A DNA stretch of 64,000 nucleotides from Nostoc paludosum FACHB-159 (GTDB lineage: Bacteria > Cyanobacteriota > Cyanobacteriia > Cyanobacteriales > Nostocaceae), in contig NZ_JACJTU010000004.1 of NCBI RefSeq assembly GCF_014698835.1, positions 1 through 64,000 of the forward strand. Direction: 5' to 3'. The notes beneath the pieces are model-generated. The model had not been told where the DNA came from. It made no database searches and worked only from the letters and a program-made list of their open reading frames with translations. Shown here piece after piece: positions 1 to 8,892 of the stretch; within the stretch, counting starts at the first letter, position 1; every line of letters starts with the position of its first letter. Both the position numbers and the translations under genes were made by a program.

Positions 1-48
1 GATCTGTAAATGCTGGGGTCATGCTTAATAACTGCTGAAATGCTTATC

Positions 49-297
49 CTATATACATTTTCGCAGTTTTTGACCCCTTTTTTTTATATCTTTGTGAGAA
101 ATCCGGGTTTGTGCCTCTGTTCCTTTGAGTTCCAGGTCAAACCAACCATCACCGACAGCATTGGCTCCCAGAATCGCTGCTGTAATATTCACAGTCAGAT
201 TGTAATCAGAAACCAGCCGAGAAATCACAGGTTCCTGGTGATAGTCCTTAGGAATTCTGAGTCGAATCCGTTTATTTGTAGGTGTGTCACTAGCCAT
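49..297 (-). CDS. NIL-domain protein of the sulfate transport cluster, C-terminus probably disrupted
   Basis: An 82-residue protein whose residues about 11-63 look like a NIL domain, the ferredoxin-fold ligand-binding module found beside ABC transporters. The conserved core includes the stretches IRLRIPKDYHQEPVISRL and VGDGWFDLEL. It lies about 100 bases downstream of cysW on the same strand, its usual place in cyanobacterial sulfate operons, and may be a regulatory accessory (inference). After GTEAQ, where the last helix and strand should follow, the sequence turns into a basic unrelated tail (TRISHKDIKKRGQKLRKCI) next to a T8 run and an AAACCCGG-type repeat. I infer that the 3' end was replaced by repeat DNA. 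The domain call is fairly safe; the intactness is not. Confidence 0.6.
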   Translation of the reverse strand: MASDTPTNKRIRLRIPKDYHQEPVISRLVSDYNLTVNITAAILGANAVGDGWFDLELKGTEAQTRISHKDIKKRGQKLRKCI

Positions 298-307
298 AGA
301 AGGGAGT

Positions 308-360
308 GGGGAGATGAGGGGCAGGGGGCAGGGGGGCAGGGGGGCAGGGGGCAGGGGGGA
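308..360. repeat. G-rich GGGGCAG-type short tandem repeat
   Basis: Imperfect tandem copies of GGGGGCAG/GGGGCAG lie between cysW and the NIL gene. This is the same class of short heptamer/octamer repeat that fills other gaps in the window. No gene is visible here. Confidence 0.7.
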
Positions 361-398
361 AAATAATAACTCTTAACTCCTAACTCCCCATACCCAGC

Positions 399-1277
399 CT
401 ATTCAACATCTTTAATGCGGGTTTTGCGTTCTAAAATTTCTTTCAGCACTAGGGTGACTACTGCTAGTAAGGCTAACAGTACGGCGGCAGAAAAGGCAGC
501 TTCGGTTTCATACTGTTTGTAAGCGTCTTCCACAAACAGTGGTAAACTTTGGGTTTGGTCGGCAATGTTGCCTGATACCACTGAAACTGCGCCGAATTCA
601 CCCATTGCTCTGGCGTTGGTCAAAATTAAACCGTAGAGTAAGCCCCAACGGATGCTGGGTAAGGTGACGCGCCAAAATATTTGCCAATCTTTAGCACCTA
701 AAGTTCTGGCTGCTTCTTCTTGATCTTTGCCAAATTCTTCTAAAACCGGAATTACTTCTCGCGCTACGAAGGGCATACTGACAAAGGCTGTTGCCAGCAC
801 CATACCTGGAAAGGCAAAGATAATTTTGATATCGTGTGCCTGGAGCCAAGGGCCAAACCAGCCATTGCGTCCGTAAAGTAGGACAATCATCAATCCTGCG
901 ACTACAGGGGAGATGGAAAAGGGCAGGTCAATGATGCTCAAAACTATGGCGCGTCCGGGAAATTTATGGCGAGCGATCGCCCAAGCTGCACACAAACCAA
1001 ATACTGTATTTAATGGGAGAGCGATGGCAGCTAATAATAGTGTCAACCAAGCTGCATGAAGAAAGGCTGGTTTCGTCAGGTTAGATAAAAACGGCCCGAC
1101 TCCTTTGCTGAAGGCTTGGACAAAAACGTTAATTGCAGGCAGGTATTGAACTAAGCTTAAATAGGCGATCGCTATACTAATTAAAACTATTGGCACCCAC
1201 TTGTTCTGCTCTTTCGACTTGGGTATATCTACATCATCAGATGCAGTTGAGTGAAAACTTGGCTTATCTACTGTCAT
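399..1277 (-). CDS. cysW: Sulfate ABC transporter permease CysW
   Basis: A 292-residue inner-membrane permease subunit of the sulfate/thiosulfate importer. It has about six hydrophobic segments starting near residue 28. It carries the EAA-type cytoplasmic loop that contacts the ATPase ([21 protein letters not shown] region, roughly residues 186-206). Its start overlaps the end of cysT by 14 bases, so the two are translationally coupled, and the pair forms the channel. The ATPase gene cysA is not in the window and presumably lies elsewhere. The family call is strong; W versus T is assigned from gene order and the charged N-terminal extension. Confidence 0.93.
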   Translation of the reverse strand: MTVDKPSFHSTASDDVDIPKSKEQNKWVPIVLISIAIAYLSLVQYLPAINVFVQAFSKGVGPFLSNLTKPAFLHAAWLTLLLAAIALPLNTVFGLCAAWAIARHKFPGRAIVLSIIDLPFSISPVVAGLMIVLLYGRNGWFGPWLQAHDIKIIFAFPGMVLATAFVSMPFVAREVIPVLEEFGKDQEEAARTLGAKDWQIFWRVTLPSIRWGLLYGLILTNARAMGEFGAVSVVSGNIADQTQSLPLFVEDAYKQYETEAAFSAAVLLALLAVVTLVLKEILERKTRIKDVE

Positions 1278-2130
1278 ATCGCCTTGCCCATGCTTGTAAG
1301 AAATTAATTGCCAATAGCAATATTAATGAAATTGATAGTAGAACTATGCCAATTACTGTTGCACCAGAATAGTCATACTGCTCTAATCTTTGGAAAATCA
1401 ACACAGGTGCGATTAAGTCTTGGAATGGCGTATTAGAAGAAATAATTACTGTTGAACCATATTCTCCAACTGCACGGGAAAAACCCAAGGCAACACCTGT
1501 CAAAATTGTCGGAAATAATGGTGGCAAAATCACTTTCCAAAAGGTCTGCCATTGAGAAGCACCCAAACACCAGGCGGCTTCTTCAATTTCATGTTCCATT
1601 TCTTGAAGTACAGGTTGCACGGTTCTCACAACAAAAGGCAATGAGATAAAGATCATTGCCACCGCTACTCCTGTGCGAGTAAAAGATACTTTAATTCCTA
1701 GCGGTGATAGCAGAGAACCTATCCAGCCGTTATCGCTGTAAACTGTTGCTAGTGTTAAACCTGCTACCGATGTTGGCAACGCGAACGGTAAATCTACTGT
1801 GGCGTCAATCAAGCGTTTTAACGGAAAGTCATAGCGGACTAGAACCCAAGCAATCAAGGTACCAAATATACCATTGAGCAGGGCAGCGAATATTGAAGTA
1901 ACAAAAGTTACATTATATGTTGCTAACGCAATATCACTAGTGGCGATCGCCCAAAACCTAGCTGGAGGTTCAGTACTCGCTTTGAGAAACATGGCAACTA
2001 TGGGCATAAACAACATCACCGTCAGGTATGCGATGGTGATTCGCCAAGTCCACGGAACTCGCTGCAATTTGTTCCAAAATGATGTTTTACGTTCGACTTC
2101 TACAGAAGGAGATACAGTCGTCATAATCAA
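1264..2130 (-). CDS. cysT: Sulfate ABC transporter permease CysT
   Basis: A 288-residue permease, partner of CysW in the sulfate/thiosulfate importer. It has six or so membrane segments, with the first near residues 30-48. The EAA loop ([20 protein letters not shown], about residues 185-204) matches binding-protein-dependent permeases. It follows sbpA on the same strand after about 300 bases of repeat-rich spacer and overlaps cysW by 14 bases. Transcription is probably from the sbpA promoter, or from one within the spacer, in response to sulfur limitation (known for the family, not shown here). Confidence 0.93.
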   Translation of the reverse strand: MIMTTVSPSVEVERKTSFWNKLQRVPWTWRITIAYLTVMLFMPIVAMFLKASTEPPARFWAIATSDIALATYNVTFVTSIFAALLNGIFGTLIAWVLVRYDFPLKRLIDATVDLPFALPTSVAGLTLATVYSDNGWIGSLLSPLGIKVSFTRTGVAVAMIFISLPFVVRTVQPVLQEMEHEIEEAAWCLGASQWQTFWKVILPPLFPTILTGVALGFSRAVGEYGSTVIISSNTPFQDLIAPVLIFQRLEQYDYSGATVIGIVLLSISLILLLAINFLQAWARRYDSR

Positions 2131-2438
2131 AAATCCAAAAGTTCAAATTCAAGAAGAATTCAGGAATCAGAATTCAGGAGTTAGAATTCAGAATTCAGAA
2201 TAATTAATTGCGGCTCCTGAGTTTTTTTAAGAATAAAGAATTCAGGAGGGAAACCGGAAACATAGCGTCTCCGTTCAGAAGCCAAAATTCAGTTAGGTAT
2301 TCTGTATGACTGGCAGATGTAGCTTGCTTCGATCTAGGAGTATAAACGGTGAAGCACTCGCACCTAATTGAAAATTTTGTGGTCTACAATTTCTGATTCC
2401 AGAATTCAGAATTGTGAATTCTGAATTCTTCTTTTTAA
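2131..2438. other. sbpA-cysT spacer with AATTCAG repeats
   Basis: Non-coding spacer in a sulfate operon. Multiple copies of GAATTCAG/CAGAATTC occur at both ends (about 2156-2205 and 2400-2430), in direct and inverted orientation, so the transcript could fold back. I see no gene. Confidence 0.6.
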
Positions 2439-3584
2439 TTACCTTTTCTTTTGGGCTTGTATCTTATCAAACACACCCCCATCTGCGAAGAACTTTTTAT
2501 CAATTTCTTCCCAGCCACCAAAGTCTTGAACTGTACCTAAAGTTTTCACCTTAGGAAATTTATCTGTAGCCGCTTTACTTTGGGCTACTTCCTCATTTGC
2601 AGGTCTGAATCCTAATTTAACAAATTCTTCTTGCGCTTCTTGAGTATAGAGATATTTCACAAAACCTTCAGCAACTTCCCGCGTACCGTGCTTATCGACG
2701 TTTTTATCTACTACAGCGATGGGATTGTCGATGGATATATTCACATCGGGAATGACATAATCAACTTTCTCACCTTTTTGTTGTGCGAGAATAACTTCGT
2801 TTTCGTAGTTAATTAAGACATCTCCTTGACCCTGTTTCGCAAATGCGTCGGTGGCTTCCCGTGCATCTTTAGTCAAGATAGGCACGTTGTTGTAAACTTT
2901 GGTGACAAATTCAGTTGCTTTAGTGTCATCGCCACCTGCTTTAATTACGGAGTTCCAAAGTGCCAGAAAATTCCAACGAGCAATGCCTGAGGTTTTAGGG
3001 TCAGCGGTAATTAATTTGACATCGTTTTTGACCAAATCTTCCCAAGTCTTGATACCTTTGGGGTTACCAGGGCGAGTGATGATCGCTGCTACAGATTTGG
3101 AGACAATACCGTTATTGGGGACTTCTTTTTCCCATCCTGGTTCAATCAATCCAGCTTTCTGAATTTTTGTGGTGTCTCCTGCTAGTGCCAAGTGAACAAC
3201 ATCTGCTTCCAAACCATCGATGACGGCGCGAGTTTGAGAACCAGAACCACCATAACTTTGTTTGAAGGTGACAGTTTGGTTATGGTCTTTTTTCCACTGT
3301 TCTACAAATTTAGGAATGATGGCTTCGTGAGCAGCTTTGGTAACTGCAAATGAAACGAGGGTTAGTTCAACATTACCCTTAGTGGCAGCCACAGGACTAG
3401 CGTTAGGGGTTTCTGTGGAAGAATTGCTCCCCTCTCCACCTGAGCAAGCGGCAAGTGCCACACTTAATAATGCTCCTACCAAAAAGAGCGATACAAAACC
3501 TTTGAGCGAATTGAGTCTGAACCGATTAATTCTATGTTCAGCGATCGCTTGTAATACTTTTAGTGGGCGTTGCCACAAACTCAT
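2439..3584 (-). CDS. sbpA: Sulfate-binding periplasmic lipoprotein SbpA
   Basis: A 381-residue solute-binding protein that captures sulfate for the CysT/CysW channel. An unusually long basic N-terminus (about 28 residues) precedes a hydrophobic stretch ending in the lipobox LSVALAAC, so Cys47 is the likely lipidation site. The body has family signatures such as YGGSGSQTRAV, EADVVHLALAGDTT and DVLINYENEV. It is first in the sbpA-cysT-cysW-NIL run. A perfect inverted repeat lies 47-62 bases upstream of the start and could be an operator. A shorter start at the Met-less hydrophobic segment is not available, so the first ATG is kept. Confidence 0.95.
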   Translation of the reverse strand: MSLWQRPLKVLQAIAEHRINRFRLNSLKGFVSLFLVGALLSVALAACSGGEGSNSSTETPNASPVAATKGNVELTLVSFAVTKAAHEAIIPKFVEQWKKDHNQTVTFKQSYGGSGSQTRAVIDGLEADVVHLALAGDTTKIQKAGLIEPGWEKEVPNNGIVSKSVAAIITRPGNPKGIKTWEDLVKNDVKLITADPKTSGIARWNFLALWNSVIKAGGDDTKATEFVTKVYNNVPILTKDAREATDAFAKQGQGDVLINYENEVILAQQKGEKVDYVIPDVNISIDNPIAVVDKNVDKHGTREVAEGFVKYLYTQEAQEEFVKLGFRPANEEVAQSKAATDKFPKVKTLGTVQDFGGWEEIDKKFFADGGVFDKIQAQKKR

Positions 3585-3630
3585 CCTATTGCCTCCGCTA
3601 AATCTACGCTTACTAGATGGGAATACAGTT

Positions 3631-3646
3631 ATATACTGTAGTATAT
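3631..3646. promoter_or_regulatory. Candidate operator upstream of sbpA
   Basis: A perfect inverted repeat ATATACT-GT-AGTATAT lies about 50 bases before the sbpA start codon. Partly symmetric flanks carry ACTAG on either side. Its size and placement suit a dimeric regulator, and LysR-type CysR-like control of sulfate uptake is known in cyanobacteria. Assignment to a particular regulator is inference. Confidence 0.4.
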
Positions 3647-3860
3647 TACTAGAGTTTTGCAGCTATTTGGTTATAAATACACAAAATCATCATATTCCCG
3701 ATAGAAAATATGGTGATTTTATCAGTTCTGCGAACAATTAGAAATAGTTGAGTTTCAAATATCAAATTGTCATTACAATAAACCAAGAAGCGATCAAGCA
3801 ATTTGCTACTAAGTAACTAATTTGTAAGTCAATACTTACGCCAAATTAGGAGGGTTCAAC

Positions 3861-4553
3861 ATGTCACTGAGTCGTAGCGACCTCGAAGCCGGAAACGAAC
3901 AGACGAGACTATTAGAAGCATCACACTCTGGAATCAAGCTAACTACCCTCAGTGAAGAAGAGTTACAGCGATCGCTCCATCAAACACTACAACAGCAACC
4001 AGCAAATTCTGATATCTGGATATTTGCCTACGGTTCGCTGATTTGGAATCCCTTAATCAAATATGTTGAGCGCCGTGCTGGGATAATTTATGGTTGGCAT
4101 CGCCGCTTCTGTACCTGGATGATTCTCGGTCTGGGAACTCCAGAGAATCCCGGATTACTCTTAGGACTAGATCGCGGGGGTAGTTGCCGTGGTGTGATTT
4201 ATCGAATTGCTGCTGCCGATGTCCCAAAGGAGTTACTGTTGATTTGGCGACGGGAAATGGTGGCTGGTGTATATCTTGCTCGTTGGGTAAGGGTGTTTGA
4301 TGGTACACAGGAATTCAAAGCGATCGCTTTTGTTGCCAATCGTCAACATCCCAGATACGCTCATCGCATACCATTAACAACCACTATTAATAGTATTGCC
4401 ACCGCATCTGGAAAATTAGGTTCCTGCGCTGATTATCTGATGAGAACTGTCGATGGTTTGATTGCAGAAGGCATTAAAGATAGAAAATTGCTCTCATTAC
4501 GCGAACAAGTGCTGGCGAAACAACAGGCACTTTTAGTCGGCAATAGGCAATAG
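3861..4553 (+). CDS. ChaC-like gamma-glutamylcyclotransferase
   Basis: A 230-residue cytosolic protein of the ChaC family, which cleaves the gamma-glutamyl bond of glutathione to give 5-oxoproline and Cys-Gly. The substrate-loop motif is IFAYGSLIWNP at about residues 54-64, and the family glutamate is expected in the WRREM segment near residue 132. Residues 1-45 are a variable N-terminal extension. The start is well supported: AGGAGG at 3848-3853 lies eight bases before the ATG. It is transcribed away from sbpA. A link between sulfate uptake and glutathione turnover is plausible but only suggested by proximity. Confidence 0.85.
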   Translation: MSLSRSDLEAGNEQTRLLEASHSGIKLTTLSEEELQRSLHQTLQQQPANSDIWIFAYGSLIWNPLIKYVERRAGIIYGWHRRFCTWMILGLGTPENPGLLLGLDRGGSCRGVIYRIAAADVPKELLLIWRREMVAGVYLARWVRVFDGTQEFKAIAFVANRQHPRYAHRIPLTTTINSIATASGKLGSCADYLMRTVDGLIAEGIKDRKLLSLREQVLAKQQALLVGNRQ

Positions 4554-4564
4554 ATTTGCTCACG

Positions 4565-4600
4565 AATGATTTAGGATTGCTATAGCAGTCCTAAATCATT
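4565..4600. repeat. 36-bp near-perfect palindrome (terminator-like)
   Basis: AATGATTTAGGA and TCCTAAATCATT flank an inner TGCTATAGCA-like centre, with only one mismatch over 18 base pairs. It lies 12 bases after the chaC-like stop and could end that transcript. The half-site ATTTAGGATTGCTATA recurs at 4690-4706, and a related copy is near 58358-58375, so it is also a dispersed repeat. Confidence 0.7.
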
Positions 4601-4762
4601 TGTGAAAATTATATATCTCTTTGTTCTTTTTTACCTTTGCGTCCTTTGCGTCCTTGGCGGTTCGTTTCCTTATCCATATTTTTCACGACTCATTTAGGAT
4701 TGCTATATATTAAGAAAAATCTAGTTTGGATAATGTATGTAATATTTGGCGATCGCTTTTTG

Positions 4763-5527
4763 TTAATGTAGCGCCGGAAAATCAACTAAAGTCTTAAGTC
4801 CAAGAGCGATAACCGCGGTGATAAATATACGCCTTAACCAGATATTGTTGAGTTTAAGGGCAATTTTTGAGCCGACGATTCCGCCAATAAACATAGTAAT
4901 ACTCAGAATAATACCAAGCTTATAATCCACTATTCCTTGTCTTAGAAAAATGATGGTGGCAATTAGCGAAGAAAAAATATTAATCAACTTTGTATTTGCT
5001 ACCGCTTGAACAAATGTCATCCCAAATAAGCTGATATAAGCTGCTGTGAGCATTGTGACATAGCCACCACTAAAGAAACCGCCATAAACACCAAGCACAA
5101 AGGTTGCCACATATCCACCAATTTCTACTATTGGTGATGCATTCCTTATTGGCGAAATGATTCCAGCGTTACGATTTGCAATTGAAAATATAGCCACTAT
5201 AATCATCAAAATAGAGATAATTACAGGCAGTGATTTTGAAGGTATAACTAAAACAAGTAAAGCACCAATAATTGAGCCTAAAATTGTTAACAAAATGATG
5301 ATTGGCAAGCGATCGTAGTCAATTATTTTTTTTCCAATAAAAGGCAATGTACCACCAACACTCATAAAGGTTAATGCCAGCATATTAGTAGCAAGAGCAG
5401 TGCGCGGTTCAATACTGAATTGCAACATTACAGGGACGGTAATTAAAGAAGTGCTTCCTGTAATCACGCTAATAACACTTGTGATAAAGAAAATTGCTAT
5501 GAGCGATATTAATTGAATGTCATACAT
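4763..5527 (-). CDS. TauE/SafE family membrane exporter
   Basis: A 254-residue integral membrane protein with about eight hydrophobic segments. It is of the TauE/SafE (DUF81) family, implicated in export of sulfite, sulfoacetate and other organic anions. Family features are the N-terminal GSTSLITVPVM segment and the repeated internal half near residues 135-165 (GVYGGFFSGGYVTML). It is convergent with the ChaC-like gene. The location near sulfate uptake genes would fit a sulfur-compound exporter, but the substrate cannot be read from sequence. A second family member lies at 53700-54536. Confidence 0.88.
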   Translation of the reverse strand: MYDIQLISLIAIFFITSVISVITGSTSLITVPVMLQFSIEPRTALATNMLALTFMSVGGTLPFIGKKIIDYDRLPIIILLTILGSIIGALLVLVIPSKSLPVIISILMIIVAIFSIANRNAGIISPIRNASPIVEIGGYVATFVLGVYGGFFSGGYVTMLTAAYISLFGMTFVQAVANTKLINIFSSLIATIIFLRQGIVDYKLGIILSITMFIGGIVGSKIALKLNNIWLRRIFITAVIALGLKTLVDFPALH

Positions 5528-5921
5528 AAATATTTTTTGTTGTTACCAATACATTTTTAGCAAGTGCTTACAATAGCGAATAGATATTTTTAGCTATAAA
5601 AATTAAAGCTTTGATTTTCACTATATTAATACACCTAAAATTGAGTGTAAATATATTTTTTATACCAATTAAAACGGTATTTACTGTGAATTTTTTGGTA
5701 ACAACTAAGTTGGGTAGATTCTGAAAAATTGGTAAATTGTAGCGGTTTTACAATAGGTGAATTACAGCGAAACAAAAGTGTCTATAAAAGTGTTGTTATA
5801 TAATTTCCAAATATATTTGCAATACATGAATTGCCTGTAGGAGCGTACAGCTTTACGCCCCAATTTTGTAGATATTTTAAGTCTATTGGGTATTGCCTAT
5901 TTTTATAGCAGTGGACAAATA

Positions 5922-5955
5922 AGATTCCCGACTTCATGAAATAAATCGGGAATCT
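5922..5955. repeat. Hairpin repeat (10-bp stem)
   Basis: AGATTCCCGA at 5922-5931 pairs perfectly with TCGGGAATCT at 5946-5955 around a 14-base loop. It is followed by AAAG rather than a T run, so it is better read as a dispersed hairpin repeat than as a classical terminator. Confidence 0.65.
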
Positions 5956-6003
5956 AAAGTTTGTGAGTTGAACAAAATCAAGGTAGATTGCTAGCTCAGA
6001 TAT

Positions 6004-6121
6004 TTTATAGCAATTGAAACTATAGTTTAGGACATAAACCCATCGTCAAACCCCAATACCAAGAAACTTTCTTTGCCTGTTGGCTGTTGGCTATTGCCTA
6101 TTGCCTATTGCCTGCTATAAA
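6004..6121. repeat. Foldback repeat element, family A (TTGCCTA core)
   Basis: It begins TTTATAGCA and ends TGCTATAAA, which are inverted ends. The body contains TTTAGGACATAA, then an ATACCAAGAAACTTTC block and an array of TTGCCTA/TTGGCTG heptamers. Related copies lie at 16098-16230, 35311-35452, 51808-51930 and 60015-60120. It has no coding capacity and resembles a MITE. Confidence 0.65.
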
Positions 6122-6178
6122 GAAAACTACGAGGTATTTGTTGAGTAATATTATCTATTTACCCAACCTATACCACTA

Positions 6179-6958
6179 TTAACTGGAAGCATATTTCAAG
6201 GGTAATCCGTCCTGAAATAGTAGCAATTCTCCCGGTTGGATTTGTGTCCAAACTTCGTTGTCAGTTAGGGGAGTGGTAGCGATGACGGCGACGCGATCGC
6301 GTTCGGTTGTCACTTCCCGAAAATCAACAGTCATATCTTGGTCAATCAAATGGGCAGCAGCAAAGGGCGCTTGGCGTACAATATAGCTGAGTTTGGTTGA
6401 GCAATAAGCAAAAAAGTGTTCTCCATCTGATAGCAAGTAGTTAAAAATACCTAGTTTGGCAATAACATCAGTAATTTCTTGCAGCACAGAATAGAGTTCT
6501 TTAATAGAAGGCTCACCTTCAGGAAAGCGTTCTCGTAATGTTTCTAACATCATACAGAATGCTTTTTCGCTATCGGTATCACCTACAGCTTTATAAAAGC
6601 CCATATTTTCTGGCTGAAAATCTGGTAAATTACCGTTATGGGCAAATACCCAATACTTACCCCACAATTCTCTGCGGAACGGATGGCAGTTATGTAAGGC
6701 AACTTCGCCCTGAGTGGCTTTGCGGATATGGGCGATGACATGGGTTGAGTGAATGGGATAACTCCGCACAAACTCTGCGACTGGAGAAATAACAGAAGGT
6801 TGGGCATCTAAAAACATCCGACATCCCTTTCCTTCAAAGAAAGCAATACCCCAACCATCGCTATGATGATCTGTTTTTCCTCCCCGCGCAGAAAAACCTT
6901 CAAAAGAAAAGCAAATATCCGTTGGGACATTGCAATTCATTCCAAGCAATTGGCACAT
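6179..6958 (-). CDS. Class II glutamine amidotransferase (EgtC/YafJ-like)
   Basis: A 259-residue N-terminal-nucleophile amidotransferase. I start it at 6958 because this gives MCQLLGMNCN, placing the catalytic cysteine directly after the initiator Met as the family requires. The open frame runs 42 codons further upstream, but that part is repeat-derived (MPLAYCLFQ from a TTGCCTA array) and would bury the nucleophile. Visible motifs include DGWGIAFFEG, HVIAHIRKAT, CHPF and FAHNGNL, and DTDSEKAF, which bind glutamine. The acceptor substrate is unknown. It is downstream of the methionine-salvage run on the same strand. Confidence 0.87.
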   Translation of the reverse strand: MCQLLGMNCNVPTDICFSFEGFSARGGKTDHHSDGWGIAFFEGKGCRMFLDAQPSVISPVAEFVRSYPIHSTHVIAHIRKATQGEVALHNCHPFRRELWGKYWVFAHNGNLPDFQPENMGFYKAVGDTDSEKAFCMMLETLRERFPEGEPSIKELYSVLQEITDVIAKLGIFNYLLSDGEHFFAYCSTKLSYIVRQAPFAAAHLIDQDMTVDFREVTTERDRVAVIATTPLTDNEVWTQIQPGELLLFQDGLPLKYASS

Positions 6959-7136
6959 ACATGTTGCAGCTTTCAATTTTCGACTAAGGCCTTGCTGTTC
7001 AAGATACTTCAGAATCAAGCTTGATTCTGGAGCGATCGCTTCAATCTCAGAATTTAGCTGAAACAGGCAATAGGCAAGAGGCAATAGGCAAGGGGTTTGA
7101 CCATTGGTTTATTTGCTTGAGGCTGTAGTTTTTGCG

Positions 7137-7436
7137 CTATGCCAAAAGATGGTAACGGCGGATATCTGGCGTAGTAGCTACCAAGCCTTCGATTTTAGCT
7201 GCTGCTGCTTGGAAATGCGGTGAGTCCATATGAGTATTCAGAGCTTCATTAGAAGTCCACTCTTCCACAAAAGTAAAGTCTGTTGGGTCGTACTGATTTT
7301 GCAAAAGTTCATACTTGATTGCACCTGGTTCCTGTCTGGTTGGTTCAATGAGTTCTAACAACACAGCTTTAAGTTCTTCTACTTTGTTAGGCAAAGCAAT
7401 AACACGGGCAACAACGCGAATAGTTTGGTTAGTCAT
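7137..7436 (-). CDS. Antibiotic biosynthesis monooxygenase-family (ABM) protein
   Basis: A 99-residue single ABM domain (dimeric ferredoxin-like fold), similar to YgiN-type quinol monooxygenases. Signatures are RVIALPNKVEELKAVLLEL, REPGAIKYELLQNQ and FVEEWTSNEALNTHM. Its start codon (7434-7436) lies inside a TTAGTCA tandem array that also supplies the stop codon of mtnB, so the two genes are joined through the repeat. It may be co-transcribed with mtnB. The cellular substrate is not known. Confidence 0.85.
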   Translation of the reverse strand: MTNQTIRVVARVIALPNKVEELKAVLLELIEPTRQEPGAIKYELLQNQYDPTDFTFVEEWTSNEALNTHMDSPHFQAAAAKIEGLVATTPDIRRYHLLA

Positions 7437-7470
7437 TAGTCATTAGTCATTAGTCATTAGTCATTAGTCA
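7429..7470. repeat. Six perfect TTAGTCA heptamers between mtnB and the ABM gene
   Basis: Six exact tandem copies of TTAGTCA span 7429-7470. On the minus strand the first copies provide the TAA stop of mtnB (7464-7466) and the last provide the ATG of the ABM gene (7434-7436). Copy-number change by seven bases could alter spacing but not the first codons. Confidence 0.9.
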
Positions 7471-8117
7471 TTATCATTCCCCGCGTCCCCGCGTCTCCCC
7501 AGTGCCCAAGCAGCTACCATATACCGAAAAATGTATTCTACCAGCTCAATGTAATTACGGGCAGACTCAGGAGAAGATGCCCAAACTGTAACGCCGTGGT
7601 CGCGGATGAGTAAGGCTGGTATTTGGGCTGGGGTAATTGTGAAGCGTTCTTTTATGTCGGCCGCAATTTTGGGAACCTGTAAATGGTTGGCAAAGATGGG
7701 AATTTGACAATTGGGATTTTCTTGGTAAATTCCCAAACCTTTGAGCATTTCCAGAGGCGGTAAGGGTAAAGAGTCTCCAGTGACAAAGCGAGAAACTAAA
7801 TTTGCCTCTACTGAGTGCACGTGGTAGCAAGCATTTGCTTCGGGAAACAGTGTATAAAGTACCTGATGAATAGCGGTTTCGGCGGAGGGTTTTAGATTAT
7901 TTTTTAAATTATTTGAGGAATCGTCCTTACCATCTGGATAAATACGAACAAAGTCACTCAATGATAATTCTCCTTTAGAGCGACCACTGGCTGTAATCCA
8001 GAAGCTACCATCAGGTAAAACCACTGAGAGATTGCCAGCAGTTCCTACCATCCAACCTTGTTGATAAAACTGACGGGCTGTAGCGATTAACTCAAGACGA
8101 GGGTCAAGATAATTCAT
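7464..8117 (-). CDS. mtnB: Methylthioribulose-1-phosphate dehydratase MtnB
   Basis: A 217-residue class II aldolase-fold zinc enzyme that dehydrates 5-methylthioribulose-1-phosphate in methionine salvage. Visible signatures are GTAGNLSVVLPDGSFWITASGRSKG near the N-terminus, the metal histidines in YHVHSVEANLVSR, and LIRDHGVTVWA near residue 170. The C-terminal residues (about GRRGDAGNDND) are encoded by a CCCCGCGTCCCC repeat and the heptamer array, so the tail is probably not functional. It is third in the run mtnD-mtnX-mtnB. Confidence 0.92.
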   Translation of the reverse strand: MNYLDPRLELIATARQFYQQGWMVGTAGNLSVVLPDGSFWITASGRSKGELSLSDFVRIYPDGKDDSSNNLKNNLKPSAETAIHQVLYTLFPEANACYHVHSVEANLVSRFVTGDSLPLPPLEMLKGLGIYQENPNCQIPIFANHLQVPKIAADIKERFTITPAQIPALLIRDHGVTVWASSPESARNYIELVEYIFRYMVAAWALGRRGDAGNDND

Positions 8118-8220
8118 AATTCATAATTCGTAATTCGTAATGGGCTACATCCCGCTACGCTAACGTAATTGGTAATTACTGCTCAAATAACGGTTGGTTG
8201 GGGTTTACTGTGCGATAAAA

Positions 8221-8856
8221 TCAAAATGACCTCCATGATTTCGCTAAATAATCGCGGATATCGAAGAAATCATTCCAGGGAATATACGGTTTTTGGTGTT
8301 GATTAAGATACTCTGCTAGGCGATCGCGGGCAAATACCAAAGATGCCTCAAGCCCCATATTCAGGTCAGTTAGCGAGTCACCAATGGCAATTTTCTTATC
8401 AGCGGGATACTCTGCCATTACCTGTACCTTCGCCACCAGTTCTGTTTCTCCCTCATAATCTGAGCGGACTTTTAACAGAGTACCACTGGTATCTACATCA
8501 ACGGCGTGGATGGCATGAACTCGCTGTTGGATCGTACCCAAAACAATTTCTACCATTCCTCGCAGTCCCCCGGAAACTACCACTAGCGGTACTCCCTGAA
8601 AGTCTAGAAAATCCAGCAGTTCTAAAAATCCTGGGCGCATCGCTTGGGATCGAGTAAATTCTAAAATTTCGGCATAGCTGGAAGATGGAATTGATTGTAG
8701 GATTTCTCGCACACCTTGGCGGAGTGTGAGTCGTTGTGCATACATTTCTGGGATTAATTTTGCAGACAGTTCTGGGGCAAACTTTTTCAAAACTGCAACA
8801 AAGGTTTCCTCAACTGTGATAGTACCGTCAAAGTCGCAAAAAACAATCCGCTTCAC
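8221..8856 (-). CDS. mtnX: 2-hydroxy-3-keto-5-methylthiopentenyl-1-phosphate phosphatase MtnX
   Basis: A 211-residue HAD-superfamily phosphatase acting before acireductone formation in methionine salvage. Motif I is DFDGT at residues 8-12 (nucleophile Asp8), motif II is VVSGG near residue 94, and motif IV is GDSLTD near residue 158. Its placement between mtnD and mtnB supports the role. MtnX normally partners a RuBisCO-like enolase (MtnW), which is not in the window. It begins 36 bases after the mtnD stop. Confidence 0.9.
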   Translation of the reverse strand: MKRIVFCDFDGTITVEETFVAVLKKFAPELSAKLIPEMYAQRLTLRQGVREILQSIPSSSYAEILEFTRSQAMRPGFLELLDFLDFQGVPLVVVSGGLRGMVEIVLGTIQQRVHAIHAVDVDTSGTLLKVRSDYEGETELVAKVQVMAEYPADKKIAIGDSLTDLNMGLEASLVFARDRLAEYLNQHQKPYIPWNDFFDIRDYLAKSWRSF

Positions 8857-8892
8857 TTTTTATCCTGCCAGTTCTTCATTTTTCGGCATTTT

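Larger units (their letters stand above)
5528..6178. other. Intergenic region with hairpin and repeat element
   Basis: About 650 bases without a convincing gene. It is AT-rich near 5530-5850 and presumably holds the TauE/SafE promoter. It then contains an inverted repeat at 5922-5955 and a foldback heptamer element at 6004-6121, both listed separately. Confidence 0.6.

Noticed and set aside
10..366. 118-residue open frame on the plus strand
   Set aside because: It runs opposite the NIL-domain gene and ends in G-rich repeat; the composition is not protein-like.
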